From assembly GCA_964007475.1 (NCBI GenBank), contig OZ023274.1, forward strand, positions 34,455,491 to 34,519,490: DNA of 64,000 bases, given 5' to 3'. The stretch is from Hybos culiciformis. Lineage: Eukaryota > Arthropoda > Insecta > Diptera > Hybotidae. Below the pieces are notes generated by a model. The model searched no databases, was not told where the DNA came from, and was given only the letters and a program-made list of their open reading frames with translations. The position numbers and the translations under genes are program-made. Below are positions 27,886 to 41,300 of this stretch, piece after piece. The number at the start of each line of letters is the position of its first letter. Position 1 is the stretch's first letter.

Positions 27886-29374
27886 GTAATTATTAAAAAA
27901 TGACAATTGACCTTTATGGTTTAATGATCACTGTTGGGCAAATTAATGTTAATGTTAATTAATAAATTATTTGAATTTGCTAGGACAATAATTTGTGAAA
28001 CTTTGTGTTAATAAATATGTAAAAAATGATTTTAATCAACTCTATATTATTTTATTTGTTATCAATTGACAAAGTTTACATCTAGAAAAGTTATTGGCAA
28101 AGAATAATTATTAACATTATTAGCATATTAAAATTGAGCGAAGCGAGTATATATTAAGTGCCAGATAATGAATGGATTATGATGTATTTTTTAATAATGC
28201 ATAAATCATAATGCACTCATTAATCATCTTCCCTGTAACACATATATACCTACAATATTTCCTTTTAATCAAAGTTTGACGCAAAAGACAATTTTTTTTG
28301 CTAGCTTTTAATCATAGTTTTGGCGTTACAGTCTTCAACTGAATTCAATATTAGGGGACAAAATTTGTGATAATTTATTTTAAACATTATTTGAAAAAGC
28401 TTGTCATACTATAAAAATATGAAAATTGGAATATCTCAATTCATTTTTTGAATTATATTTTATTATTACACTATTATTATATTATACTTCTATTTTTTTT
28501 TTTTCAACAAAAGGATTTAGATTTTTTTATAATGATAAAAAGAAAAAATTCCGTACATTGATAGGGAATATAATGTCCTTTTGTTTAATAATGCATTAAA
28601 AAGGACACTCTTTACAATATCTAAGTACATATACAATTTGAATGTAAAAGCCAGTAATATTTCATAGTTGGCTAGGTATTGTTTATATGTGTAAAGTGTC
28701 CTGCAAAAAAAAAAGGGAATATTAGGTCCTGTTTGTCTTTTATATTTTTATAAATAAGATAATATTTTTATTTTTTTGGACACATAATGTGTGCGGAGAG
28801 TATTATTTCTGTATATAGTAAGTTCTTCTTGTATATTCATTCATGACATTTTGAACATACATTTTTATAGGAAAAGATAAAAGGATAATATCAAAGGCAT
28901 TAAATTAATATTATAATGTGTGTATAAATTGATATAATGAGATTATAAAAATCATTATGTCATGTTTAATTTTGATTTTATGTATTTTGTGTACACTTTT
29001 TTTTTTAATAGGTTTTTTGTCTTTGGAAATTATTTTTTTTTTTAGCTTTTTCAAAGATGATAGAATATATTGTTGTTAATGTTATTTTCATATACATAAA
29101 ACATAGGATTTAATGAGTTAAAAATAATTCAATTAAATAAAATACACAAATAAATCAGTTCACAAGTTATATACGTATATGCAGGTATATGTATACAATA
29201 AGTTCGTTATGTATAAATTATAATGAGTTATATATATATAAGTATATATATACTTTGCTTTGAAAGATTAAAATTATTTCATTATAGTTATGATTTTATA
29301 ATAATTATTTTAAAATTAATTGAACTTAAGTTTTCTCATTATTAATTAATTAAATTGTTTTGAATTAAATATAG

Positions 29375-29410
29375 CGAATGGACGACGCAACAGGCAGACA
29401 GAAATGCGAG
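29375..29410 (+). other. 36-nt GC-rich islet of unknown nature
   Basis: After ...TTAAATATAG comes a stretch of more than half G+C (GACGACGCAACAGGCAGACA in the middle), then AT-rich DNA resumes. The frame in phase with the Rbp6-like exon would read RMDDATGRQKCEYN and stop at 29419. There is no GT donor at its right edge. It could be a decayed transposon piece or a cryptic exon; I do not recognise it. Confidence 0.3.
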
Positions 29411-29630
29411 TATAATTAGCGATGCATTTATTTTATTCAATTTTTTTTTAGCTATATATTCTAAGATCTTTAAACTTTTGTTCTTTTTTGACATTTTTAT
29501 GTAGCTTTGGGATCTATTAGAATGCGGTATAATACTATAGTAGATGCCTTACTTATAGAAGCATATATACTCGCGATTTTTTTTAAATTTTCTATTACTA
29601 ATCTCTGGAGTAACTTCTCCAGCACAAATC

Positions 29631-29720
29631 TTAAGTTCTGTGCCAAATTATCGTGCCTAAGTTCTGTACCAGAGTATAATCCTAAGTTCTGTGCCAGATT
29701 ATCCTAAGTTCCCAGATATT
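29631..29720. repeat. Short tandem repeat, about 22-26 bp unit, 3.5 copies
   Basis: The unit CTAAGTTCTGTGCCAGATTAT starts at 29631, 29657, 29682 and 29704 with substitutions and length changes; the last copy is cut short. The composition is much GC-richer than the flanks. The open frame across it is only the repeat read through (FCAKLS twice), not a gene. Confidence 0.85.
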
Positions 29721-32700
29721 CTAGCTGATTTATGGTTTAAGAAATATTTAATTTATATTTGTTCAAAAAGCTGATCCTCGCAGTCACAAACGAGCTTATA
29801 ACACATTTTAGTTCACACTCTTATTCTTATCCATAATCCAAATTTATATAATGATAATAACTAATGATCTTTTTCCCCTAAATGTACGACGAATAAAGCT
29901 ATAATAACGATTCTTATTTTCTATAAAACTACAAAAAGGATGAAAAGGAATAAATTTAATGAAAAATTTAATTAATTTCATGTTATATAAACCTCATATG
30001 AGTACAAAAAAAAAAAAAAAAAAAAATAGAGGGAATAAAAAAAAAAAAACTAAATCAATTTATTTTTCATTTTCTATTACTTTATATTATATATATATAT
30101 AGTGAACATGAACATGTACATATGTATATATTGCATTTAATCGGATCATATAAAATTTAACTATTTTTATACAAAGAGTGAAGTTCTTGCCACAATTTTG
30201 TTTTTGTGGTGCAAATTTCCTTTTAACTCAAATTATTTTTTTATACTTGAATTAATTCATAATATAATTTTTTTTTTTTTTTATATCTATTTTTGCTTTG
30301 TGTCGGTTTATCTTTTAGTTTTTTTTTTTTTTTCCTTCTTGTTTTTTATTTTTTTATTTTTTTCAATTTTCCTCTGTGAAAATTTTTGTATCTTCCATAT
30401 AAAATTTATTTTATTTTTTTTGTATTCCCAAGTTATGAGATGGGATTTTCTTTATTTCTTAAAAATAGAGAACAAAAATATACTTATTTCAGTGTATTAT
30501 ACTATTTTTAGGTATTTATATACATATATTTTTTTTGTTGTAGTATTATAAAGATTTTAAAACCATAAAATATCCTTTTTTCTGATACTATTATTATTAT
30601 TATTATTATTAAAATGCACTTCATTGAATATTCTTCTGTTTAATATCAATAAAACTTGCACTGATTAAGAAAAATAAATAAACCGTAGAAAGAATTCAAT
30701 CAAAAATGGAAAAAAAATAAAAAATAAAATAAAATATAGATAATGTTGTAAAAATAAAACAATATGTTTTTTAAATGCACATAGTTAGAATAATATATAC
30801 ATAATAATAATAATATAGATATTTATTTTATTTTCAAAATGAATATTTAAAGTGAAACAGAAAAATAATTATATATATATATATAAAATTTAATTCATTC
30901 ATGATTATGGTTTTGATAGTTTCAGTTTAGTTTTTTTCAATTTATATTATAATTTATAACATAAACTATCATGTATAAATAGAATAATATGTCTAATTCT
31001 CCTTGAAGTCTTTGAAAACTTTGGAATTTTAATCTGAAGGACGAAAATAGTTAATGATAAACATTGCTAGTTTTTAATATTTAGAAATTTTTGATTTTGT
31101 TTTAATTTAAATTTGATATTAGTTTTAAATATCCCAAGTTTGCGAATGTTTTTTTTTTTTTGAGAGAGGGAATTGTGCCTTGATCAAGCGAGGTTCTGAA
31201 CCCAAAAATATGTATATTTGTTATTCTGACAGATCAGTGTTTATGTCACAACTATTATTTGTTATGTTTTGCTTGTTTTAGGAGATTAAAACTTTCTAAA
31301 CCTTTTACGACAAAACTTAATGTGAATATAATTTAATGGTAAATTATATTTTAAGAAGGTCGTGTAAACGTTTTTTTTGGAAATATAACAAATGTCTTAT
31401 GTCTAATTTTATCAATCGACCAAGAAACAACTTCAACGCTTTGCTATTTTAGAATTCTTTTACCAAATTATTATTCCTCTTACTAAGTACAAAAAAAGTA
31501 CGTAACTTCCGGGACTTATCAATAACCAGAAAGAAAATTATAATTTTATCTCGTTTATAATAATATCGATCTAAATCAAAATTATAAAATTTTCTATTAC
31601 ATACAATTGCAAAAACCTCAAAAATAAATCAATGTGATATTTTCAGGGGGCGGAATGTTTTTTTTTTTTTGAAACTATTGCATAAAGGAAACACATGATG
31701 TATACTTCCTTTTTCTAGTTATCTATATTAAAGACTGTGTCTAAAAAGGAAACTTCATGCATTTTGAAAACATTCGCCATAAAAAAGGACTAAAAATGAA
31801 AAATACTATCTATGTGTATATTTTTTTTTAGGTGTCAATCGTTTTTTATTCACTAGCTAAGTTAAAATCAATGTAAATTATGGATTCTCGGAAAAAACAA
31901 TCTTGAAAATTGTACGTTAAATATTTAGTCATCCTTAAACTTGAATATTTATACAAAATTTATTTCTATTTTAACAGCTTTTTTTGTATTTTTTTTTTTT
32001 TTAGGAAAATAATTGTATATGTACAATGTGTGTATATAATGGAAAAACATTATAATATATGATAAAATAAAAACAGGGAAAAATAAATTTCTACATCTTT
32101 TGATTCGTTATTCATGTGAAAAAAAATGCAATAAAAAATTAATCGATGAAATAAAATTTATGTATGTACAGCTATATTCGAATTCTAACAGAAATTTCAT
32201 AAAATTTGGGTTAAGAGATTCTTTAAAAAAATAAGATCTATGTACAGATATTTATATTTGTACAAGTACATAATATCTACAATGTGTATATGCCTTAGTT
32301 GCTTATGTTTTATAAAGTTATTATTATTGTTATTTTTTATTGTAAATTTGTATTTAAAAGTAATCCTAGTTTGATACAAATATCATTATGGGAAAGCAAT
32401 AAAAATAAATAAAAATTCGACATTATAGCAAATTTTTTGAAAAATTTTTACTTCGTGCTTTAATTTTCAATTATTTTGATTTGTTTTATTATTATTATTT
32501 TTTTTTTATCATTTTTCCGATTTCATATTTTAAACTTGTTATACTTATAAGGCGCTTTTAAAAGGGTCACTTATAAAATCTCCTCTAAGTTATAGTAGCT
32601 TAGTTAATTGACTGTTTAGTGTAAAGTGAATACGGAAATTAGAAACAAGTTTAATGTACTGAAAAAAAAAAAACAGGTTGCTCATCCCATAATTAAAATT

Positions 32701-33896
32701 TCATTATATACATTATTATATAATTAATTAAGAGTAAATTATTTGTAGATATTATTAAATTTTCTGAATTAAAATTCAAAAATTTTTTCGATATTAATTT
32801 GTTTCTCTTATAAAACTGCCCACATAATATTTTATATTGTATTTATATACATTTATTATATCCCGGTCTATTTTTCTGAAAATTCATTCACATCAAATTA
32901 GCAGTAAAATGACAATTCAGCTCTTTTCATATGTAAATGATTGATAATAACGTATTTCTGTATATAATATTATATTTGTATATATATATAAAATTTATTC
33001 CGAACGAAAATCTTACAAATGAGATCAGCTACGTTGTGAATAAAATTTCAATGCTGAGTTAAAATAAATTAGAACGATAGCTATTATAGCTCGGAAAGAA
33101 AAGATACTTTTCTTCTATAACTTGTTTATTTTCATAAAACTTCGACAAATTTTAGTATTGAAGTTTACATGACTTGATTTTTTTAAAATTATTTTATTTT
33201 CTATTTTTTTCGCAACGAATTTAATTATCCTGAATAGACTTAAATAAATATAAGTAAGATTTTTTTTAATCCAACCTCTCCCCTGTAGCGAATGTAGACT
33301 TTTATTATTATTATTAATATTTTAGTCAGATTTCTATCAAAAAAAAATACGAATTTATACTTTCTACAATATTCTTCCAATCAAAAAAAAAAAAATTTTG
33401 TTTTATATAATACACTATATAATATATTTAGTATGGGTTTATTATTTTTTTTAAAATATGTACAAAAAAATTTATGTATATACACATATTTTTTTATGTA
33501 TATTACAACAATCTTAATTTCGAGAAATAAGATTTAAAAGGTTTATGATGCATTAAAATGTGGAAGGAAAATATTATGCGAATATTTATAAAATATATAA
33601 GTAATATGTATAAATTTTGTATTTTTATGAAAAAAAAAAAAGGTTTTAGTTATTACTTATCATCAGCTATAATGTTGGATGATATAAAATAATAATTTCA
33701 AATTATTCCATATTATAAATTTATAATATGCTTAATATAATATAAGTTTTTGTGTTTTACATTTATTTATTTTTTTTTTTTTATAACTCTTATTTTAGTG
33801 CTAAAATTTTTTTTAAGAACTCCTATAACTTATCGGATTCATAACTATTAATTTAGTGTTTTAGCTTTATCAACATTAACATAAATATAGTTATGT

Positions 33897-34369
33897 TACA
33901 CGGTAAAAAAAATTGGGCGTTTTTTACCTTTTTTTCTACACCGAAAAGAGTGTAAACTCGTTTTACACATTTTTGTGTTGTTTTTAATTTATAATTATAA
34001 CATTTTTTTCTTTTTTTAGTAATTAATAATTTTCATTTAGATTAAAAATTATTTTACCAAAATAAGGGAAATAATTACAACATTATTAATATATTTTACT
34101 AATTTTTTTATCTAATTTAAAACTGAAAAAGCGTAAAACACATTTTACACATTTCATTTTCCTGTTCTATGGTAACTCTTAATAAATAATTGCACAATTT
34201 TGTACGAATTGAAGTAATAATTAATAACTATATTGTCAAATGTGCATTTTTTTCGTTTGCTTTTTACACTATTTTAAATTAACTTTAATTTTAATAATTT
34301 TAAAAAATTCGCACGTACCCGCCGGCTACACCTTAAATAGTAAAAAAGACCTTTTTTTTTTACCGTGTA
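33897..34369. mobile_element. MITE with perfect 16-bp terminal inverted repeats
   Basis: The left end TACACGGTAAAAAAAA and the right end TTTTTTTTACCGTGTA are exact reverse complements. If TA is the target duplication, the terminal repeat is CACGGTAAAAAAAA, in the style of Tc1/mariner-derived elements. The 473-bp interior has several CGTAAAACACATTTTACAC-like words and no credible open frame. Confidence 0.8.
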
Positions 34370-34459
34370 TGGTTTCGTTTTAGTGAGCTCGAGTTGAAAT
34401 AGTAGAAAACAAAATATAATGCTCGAATTGATGATTTTTTCTTAGATTTTTCTGTTTTT

Positions 34460-34555
34460 GCCCACCGTCATGGTGTATTGGTATTGTCATTATCTTGGAT
34501 TCCTTCCCACCTCTGACTGAAATTTGCTTCAGTACAAATTAATAAGTTTTAGAAT
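34460..34555 (+). mobile_element. tRNA-derived SINE, diverged copy
   Basis: It aligns to the copy at 46806: GCC..CCGTCA.GG.GTA.TGGTATTG.CATTA, then TTCCCACCTC..ACTG. About 17 nt between the A-box region and the B-box region is missing, which removes part of the B box. It is probably an older, inactive copy. Confidence 0.75.
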
Positions 34556-35567
34556 CACTAAAAAATTTAAAAAAAATTATCTTAATTTAAGTTATAAATA
34601 TTATTTCTTAACATATTCTTTTCTTATGGATTTTAAAAACTATCTAATAAATATAAAAACAGTGGAAATTGAAGTCGAAAAATAAATACAATATAAAAAA
34701 CAAAATAAGTTTTATAAATAGTTTTTTAAAATATTGAAATAAATATCTGCATATGGTTTTGGTGGACAGAATTGGCCCCCAAAGAGACTCAATTAATTTA
34801 TTTTATGTATCAACAAATTTAATTTTATTCTCATTTTCATTATGTTGGAATTTTTTTTTTTTTTTGACATTTTGACCCCAAATTATGTGAAGACAGACTA
34901 AAAAAAAAATTAATTTTTTTTTTTCGTCCTTACCAAAAAAACAAAAACAAACAAATAAATAAATAAATAAATAAACAAAAATAATAAAAGAATTCACAGT
35001 TTATTTAACTTAAACCGCACATAGTCGGATATGGACTTTAAATATACATTTATATCTGTTGCAATATTATGGAACTTATTTATTTGTAAAAACAGAATAA
35101 AAAAAAACAAAAAACAGAAAAAAAAAATAAAAATAAATAACCAAACAAGAAAGTAAATAAACATTACATTTTCCATTTCACTAAATTACGTTAAAGGTTT
35201 AAAAAAGTTTTTCGGTTAACTTCAATATTATGTGAAAAATAATAATAATAATAATAATAAAAAAAATGCACTTCATTTCATTTTAATATACATACATATA
35301 TATATACAAAAAAAAAAGTATGATCAGGATTTTTATTCCATTGTTTTTCTTCCTCTTATTATGCAGATTTTGTTTTGAAGAACAGTTTCAACAATATTAT
35401 TATTGGAATTTGTTGTTTTTTTTTTTTCTTCTGCTTTCTTTTTTTTCCAAAACATTAGATTTCACTGGATTTTCTTTTAACGAGGAAGAAAGAAAAAAAA
35501 AAGAAGAAAAAGTGGTTTTTTATTTTTTTAAATGGAGTGCATCGAAAACGTTCCTGTCTTTTCGTTA

Positions 35568-35569
<2 letters not shown>

Positions 35570-35634
<65 letters not shown>
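35570..35634. repeat. (TTA)n microsatellite
   Basis: About twenty ATT units with one interruption near 35601. Smaller (ATT)n or (AAT)n arrays occur near 19340, 19885, 27370, 30587, 35241, 56266 and 57319. Confidence 0.9.
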
Positions 35635-36164
35635 TTGTATAAAGTTTTAAAATTTATAATTTTTTAAGTGAATAAATGAAATGAAAATGATAATATCGCC
35701 ATGTTTTTCCTTTTTGTTTTAAAGTTAAATGTAACAAATAAAAAAAAAAAGGTTAACCGGTTTGGAAAATTCAAATCAGAAAATTATTAATTAATTAATT
35801 TTAATGAAAAAAAAAAAAAATAAAAAATAAAAAAACAAACAAAACATTTTTAGTATATATAATGATGGAATAATTTAAGAAAATTTTGAATTTTCAAAAA
35901 AGGGAAATAAATTTTGTTATACTGACCATATGTATAGTTATATAGACTTATACTATAGGCACTCTTCATGAATTTGCTGTAGTAGTACTATCTCTAGCAC
36001 TATTCTTGTTTATAAGCATAGAATTGAATAAAGAATCACGGAATTGAATTATAAAGATAGATTGTGGCACTATCCACCGGTATCTAAGGCTTTCTCTCAA
36101 AATAACTTATATAATATAAATATTGACTCAATAGGACCCTTTGGTATATAGAAGTTATATATCA

Positions 36165-36408
36165 TCCATGAAACAGGAATATGTCCCATCACGAAGTTTT
36201 GTCACTTTTGAGGTAATGATACATTATTATGTACTTTTTGATGATGCGTCGATCAGTCGTACTCAAAAAAATTAGAAGAATCCATTATATGCTTTTTTGG
36301 CACATTCGAGCAAAGTGTCCGTTTAGTGCGGCAAAATTGCTTTCGGTTTTTCTTGCCTCCTATAAAATTTCTTTTTTTTCGTGTTAGGACATATTCCTGT
36401 TTCATGGA
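36165..36408. repeat. Dispersed repeat: inverted pair with perfect 22-bp arms
   Basis: The 22 bp at 36165-36186 (TCCATGAAACAGG...) and 36387-36408 (...CCTGTTTCATGGA) are exact reverse complements. Read on the minus strand, 36165 up to about 36310 also follows the unit at 42390-42505, sharing an ATGGATT...TTTTTTGAG segment, ACTGATC and CATCA. The left arm is therefore a fuller copy and the right arm a partial one. Confidence 0.75.
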
Positions 36409-38078
36409 CCATATATTGTTGTGCCAGCTTTTGGGAGCACATTTTGACCATAGAAATCATTCTCGGAACCTAATCCGTATCTTGTTATTGTTAGTATTAA
36501 GTCAATATGCCTTTTAAACCTTTTTTGATTCCAATTGATATTTAGAATACAATCTCTTCATTGCGTATACTCCATATACACACACACAATATTTTCTCTA
36601 CGTCCAACCCAATATAAGTTAAAGAAAACGTTAACAAAAAAAAAAAAAAAATTGTAGAAATTTATGAAAAAAAAAAAAACAAAAAAAACTATAATAAATT
36701 CCAATTAAAAAATTGTTCAATGAAGTGTACATGTATAATTGTTTGCTTTCCCATATTTTCCTATTTTTTTTTTTTTTTTTTTGTTATGTGCGACTTTGTG
36801 TGAGCTCGAAGAAAAACTTTTTATTTTTTTCCCATATTTTATAATATATTTATGTATGTTACGTACATATTGTATGTATATGAATAATTTTTTTTTGTTT
36901 TTTTTTTTATCAGAAAATCCAAAATCACTGATAATACATAAAAAATAAAAAAAAACGAAAAAAAAAAAAAAATCCGCATAAATTTTATTCAGCACCCAGA
37001 AATGAATGTGACTTTTTTGTTTTCATTAAACTGGAAAGTTGTGAGAACAAAAAAAAATCGAATAAATTCGAAAACTTTTTTTTTTCCTCGGTTATATTTT
37101 ATTTTTTTATGAAAAACTTTGTGATGTTCATAATTTTGCAAATTAAGAGGAAAATAATTAATTGAATTTATTCGAAAATTTTCCACCAAAAAAAAAATGT
37201 AAACAAACATAAAAATGAAATACATAAAACAAACATAATACGCAGTATATAGAGAAAGCTGTTTTGATGATAAAAAAAATCTATTGAAAATATAATGTTT
37301 TTAAATAATATTTTTTAACTCGATTGATATTTTTTAAATGTCATTAAAACCAATTTGTGTGAAATTAAAATAAACTTAAAAAATGAAAGATACCTACATT
37401 GATAAATATTAATTTTGGCAAAAATTTACAAATTTTATATCTACGAGAAAAGCTTCAAAAATCGATATAAGTTCTTACAAAAAATAGGTGTGAGACGGCA
37501 TGACGCGTTTAAGTCGTCGTTAACTTTAAGGCCCATTCTTTCAGCTAACTTATATTTAAATTAATTTTTAAATCCTTGCATGACAGTATATTGGCTATTA
37601 TGCATGCAAGTAGATTCTAAAAATTGAGCTTGTTATATCAAAATCTAATATTACACATTTTCACAATAAAATAATTTGCAACAAATTGATTTTAATAAAA
37701 AATAACTAAACTAGATATGCAATATATGTAATATAATATTTTATTTATTTATTTATTATAAGATAATATTTGTATAAACAATAATTTCAAAATTTTTCAA
37801 ATATAAATTGAATTGATTAGAGATAATCGAATTAATAATAAAAATTTAAATTAATTAAATCATACTCGACGTTTTTCATAAACCTATTAAATTGTTTTAT
37901 TATTATTTTAATTAAAAAAAAAATTTTTATATTTGTATGTCTATTATTTTGGAAGTGATATTAAAAATAAAAATGATATATTTATGATGATCACAATTAA
38001 TGTTATAATTGGGTTTAACAAAATGTATACAGACAGAGCATCTAGTTATTTTTTTTTTTTATAGAAGGGGGGAAATGC

Positions 38079-38375
38079 ATTTACGCACAGAGTGACATAC
38101 TCCTGATTATCATCAGACTACCGACTAATACCCTAACCTTTATTCCTGCCAGATGAGAATCCACGGGACTACTTTTCGGCATTAGTTCGTGGATGCGCTT
38201 CCTGTTTTTCTCCAGTACAAACGTTCTCACAAGATACACAATATTTTTTTTTGTTTTTTTAAATTGAGCTAGTTAAAAATTAATTAACTTTCTATTTCGG
38301 ATATTAAAAAAATACATTATTTTCCGATTCCCATGAAGACAGCGACAGCTACTCCTGAGGCTTCTGTGCGTAAAT
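38079..38375. mobile_element. Probable transposon remnant with 13-bp terminal inverted repeats
   Basis: ATTTACGCACAGA (38079-38091) and TCTGTGCGTAAAT (38363-38375) are perfect inverted repeats 297 bp apart end to end. The left two thirds is much GC-richer than the surroundings. On the minus strand an open stretch of 52 codons runs from 38239 to a TAA at 38081 inside the terminal repeat. It includes RKRIHELMPKSSPVDSHLAG, with more charged and Pro/Gly residues than chance frames here. I do not recognise the protein. Confidence 0.5.
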
Positions 38376-41300
38376 TCAATTTTTAAATTTGGCAAAAAGG
38401 AATTTAATAATTCTTAAAATTTAAAAATTTATTTTTAATATTTTAAGTTTTGGTCTTTTTTTTGCCAATTTAGCAGTATTTTAAAAAAAAATGTTTGTTC
38501 TATAAAGAAATTCTCCGCCTATTTCGTGGATTCTGACAGCAGAGTTAACCTATATATATATTTATTAATGATTTCGTCATTTTAATTTTTAGTGATAATT
38601 TTTTTTTTGTGTTTTAAATTGCATTGGTTTGCAAAATTTAATTTACGCAATTTCATTTAATTTTATTTTTTTTGTATATATTTCTTTTTGTGGAAAATAA
38701 ATTCGCTTTTTTGCGGTTTTTTATTATTATATACGAACAGTTTCTGCGGAGTATGAATTTTAAAATTTTTAAATGTTTGCAATTATAATTAAATAATGAA
38801 TTTTATAATCGAGTTTTAAATTTCAAAATATAGATAAAAATATATAAATATAATGTGCGGGGACTCCTTAAATGGCAATAATATATAATATTTGACAATA
38901 TTAAATGAATATTTCAAATGGTCGTTTTATTCAAAAAAATAGCAAAAGCTCGTTTTGATCATAAAATGTATCGTTTTTGAAGTACCCAGAACTGATGGCC
39001 GGGAACTGCGAAATGTTTTAGTTTAATTGTAATGAAAAGGAAACATCGAAGAACTCTAATCTTTGCCAAATTTTCTCATCGATTTATTTACATTGGGGAA
39101 TTTCATATATTTACATATATATATAAATTTTTTTTTGAATTGAATAAATGCATTTTAATATAAATAATAAATAATTTTTGGATATTCCCATCGCTCGGTG
39201 GGCATTCCAATAATTGCCAACAATTGTTGTTATTCGTGTCTTCAAGGCTTATTTGGCTTATTCGTTAAATAAAATATGACTCAACAAACATTTTTTGATG
39301 AAACAATATGAACTCATATAGTAAACTGTACATAATATGTGTCTACATATTATTATATATATTTTTCAGACATTTATTTGCAATATCATTTATTTCCTAA
39401 TTGGTAAAATATAATAATAATAATAATAATTATAAAAGAAATATGTTTTAGATTAGTTAATGAATTTTATTTTTTTTTAACATTTTTAGTGTTTTTTTTT
39501 TTAGAAATAATTAATAAATCGAGTGGTTGTTTTGGTTAAAGCCAATTACTAAATAAAAAATGTATTTCATAATTGTTGTCCATTGGTGGCTGAAATAAAT
39601 AAAAAGTGAATTTTTAATTTATTTTTGAAAATATATCTGTTTTGTTTTATTTCGATAAAATATTTATTATATTAGAGAAAGATATTCGTATAGCTGAAAG
39701 ATATAAAAATAATAATAATAATACTCAATATATTCATAATGTGAGATTCAAGTTTTAATTGTATGATAATTTAGATCTGAATATTATTTGAAAGAAGTAT
39801 CAAGTCTGAATGTGCTGCTAAAACTTTGTTCAGCACCACTAGATTAATGTTGCTAAGTTCAAAATTGCTTGAAAATGAAACATTAATTACATTTGATGTC
39901 TAATTAACGTGATTGCTGTAATAATCGATTTTTTGAAATTAGTAATTGCAGAATTTTTTAGTGGCCAGATATTCAGATTTTATCGATTTGATGACAAAAA
40001 ACTGAAAAGACATGAATATATCAAAGTTGAAACTCATTTAATAAAAATCATATATATTAAAACATAATACTATTTATATAAACTTCACATTGGACAGGTC
40101 ATCAAAGCTTTTGTCACAATATAATGTAATATCCTGAAATTGGAAATGAAAATATAGTGTATTTTTCTTTTATTTTTTTTTTCATTTTCATTATATACAT
40201 TATATAGAGAGAGTAAAGTGAATGAAAAATGTATATTTTTTTTCCATTTTAAATTAATTTTAACAAAAAAAAAATAAAAGTAGAAAAAAAAAAAATTATA
40301 TTCGATTATATTTAGAGAAAAATAATATGAAAGAGTCCTTTCGCAAATTCTGAATTTTTATGGGATTTTATTTTTTATTTTCTTTTTTTTTTAACATTTT
40401 ATTTTTTTTTTGTATGTTTTATTTTTATTTTTATTTTATTTTATTTTTTTTTTTATATATAAATTCAAAATCAATCTCAACTTAATTCTTTTTTCGTTTC
40501 TCAATAAAAATTTGTGAATTCGATGAATCCATTCAACAGGATTCGGACGTGATAAATAAAATTATTTTTAGTGTTCAAACAGAAAATTAATTTAGTTTTT
40601 CTCACAAAATTTTTATTTTTATTATTATTACTTAATTTTTCGTATTCAGGGAAAGGAGAACTACTTGTGACAATTTTTTTTTTTTTGATTATTTAATTAA
40701 TTTTTTAAGTTATTCATCTTAGATTATAAACATAAAATGAATATTATTGAAAGTTGGCGGGTTTAGGAACAAAATCGCAATATCTTTCGATTAAAAAAAA
40801 AGGTTTATCTCTCACACGGTTTTCATACCAGCTTGCAACTGTTTGCAACTGAAGTAACCTTTTCAACGCAATGTTATACAAATGGAACCAGATATTCAAC
40901 TCTTGAATAATATTTTCTTTAAATTTTGTATCTTAAAGTTTATATTTTAATGCGATATAAAAGAACAATATTTCGTTGTAAAATGAACACATAAATAACT
41001 TAACTTATTCGATCCCATTAATTTTCAATAAGGGAAGAAAAATAAAAAGGAAAATAGTTCAGGTATTTTTATTACTGGAAAAAAAAAAAGGGAAGGCTAT
41101 TAGGTACAAAGGATCTAAAGAAAATCAACAATATATAGGATTTTTTTTTTTTTTTGCTTTTTTATTTGCGCGTATAACATTTTATTTTTATTTCAAACAA
41201 TAAATTTAGGTACGTGTAATAATGATGTAAAAAGGAAAATTTTCTATAATACTCTACACATTTTCTTTAATAAAATTTACTTTACACGAAAAGAATTTGT

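Noticed and set aside
28136..28150. GAGCGAAGCGAG motif
   Set aside because: A short palindromic word without repeats or context; it may be chance.
30198..30551. 117-codon open frame, the longest in the window
   Set aside because: It is nearly all F, L, I, S and Y from a poly(T)-rich tract, with no domain, and is the expected chance product at this base composition.
35320..35667. 115-codon open frame with poly-Tyr and poly-Ile
   Set aside because: The runs are just the (TTA)n/(ATT)n microsatellite and poly(T) tracts being translated.
41195..41220. AATTTAG|GTACGTG as a ratchet site
   Set aside because: The donor is fair but the tract before the AG is purine-interrupted (CAAACAATAAATTTAG), so it is a poor acceptor.
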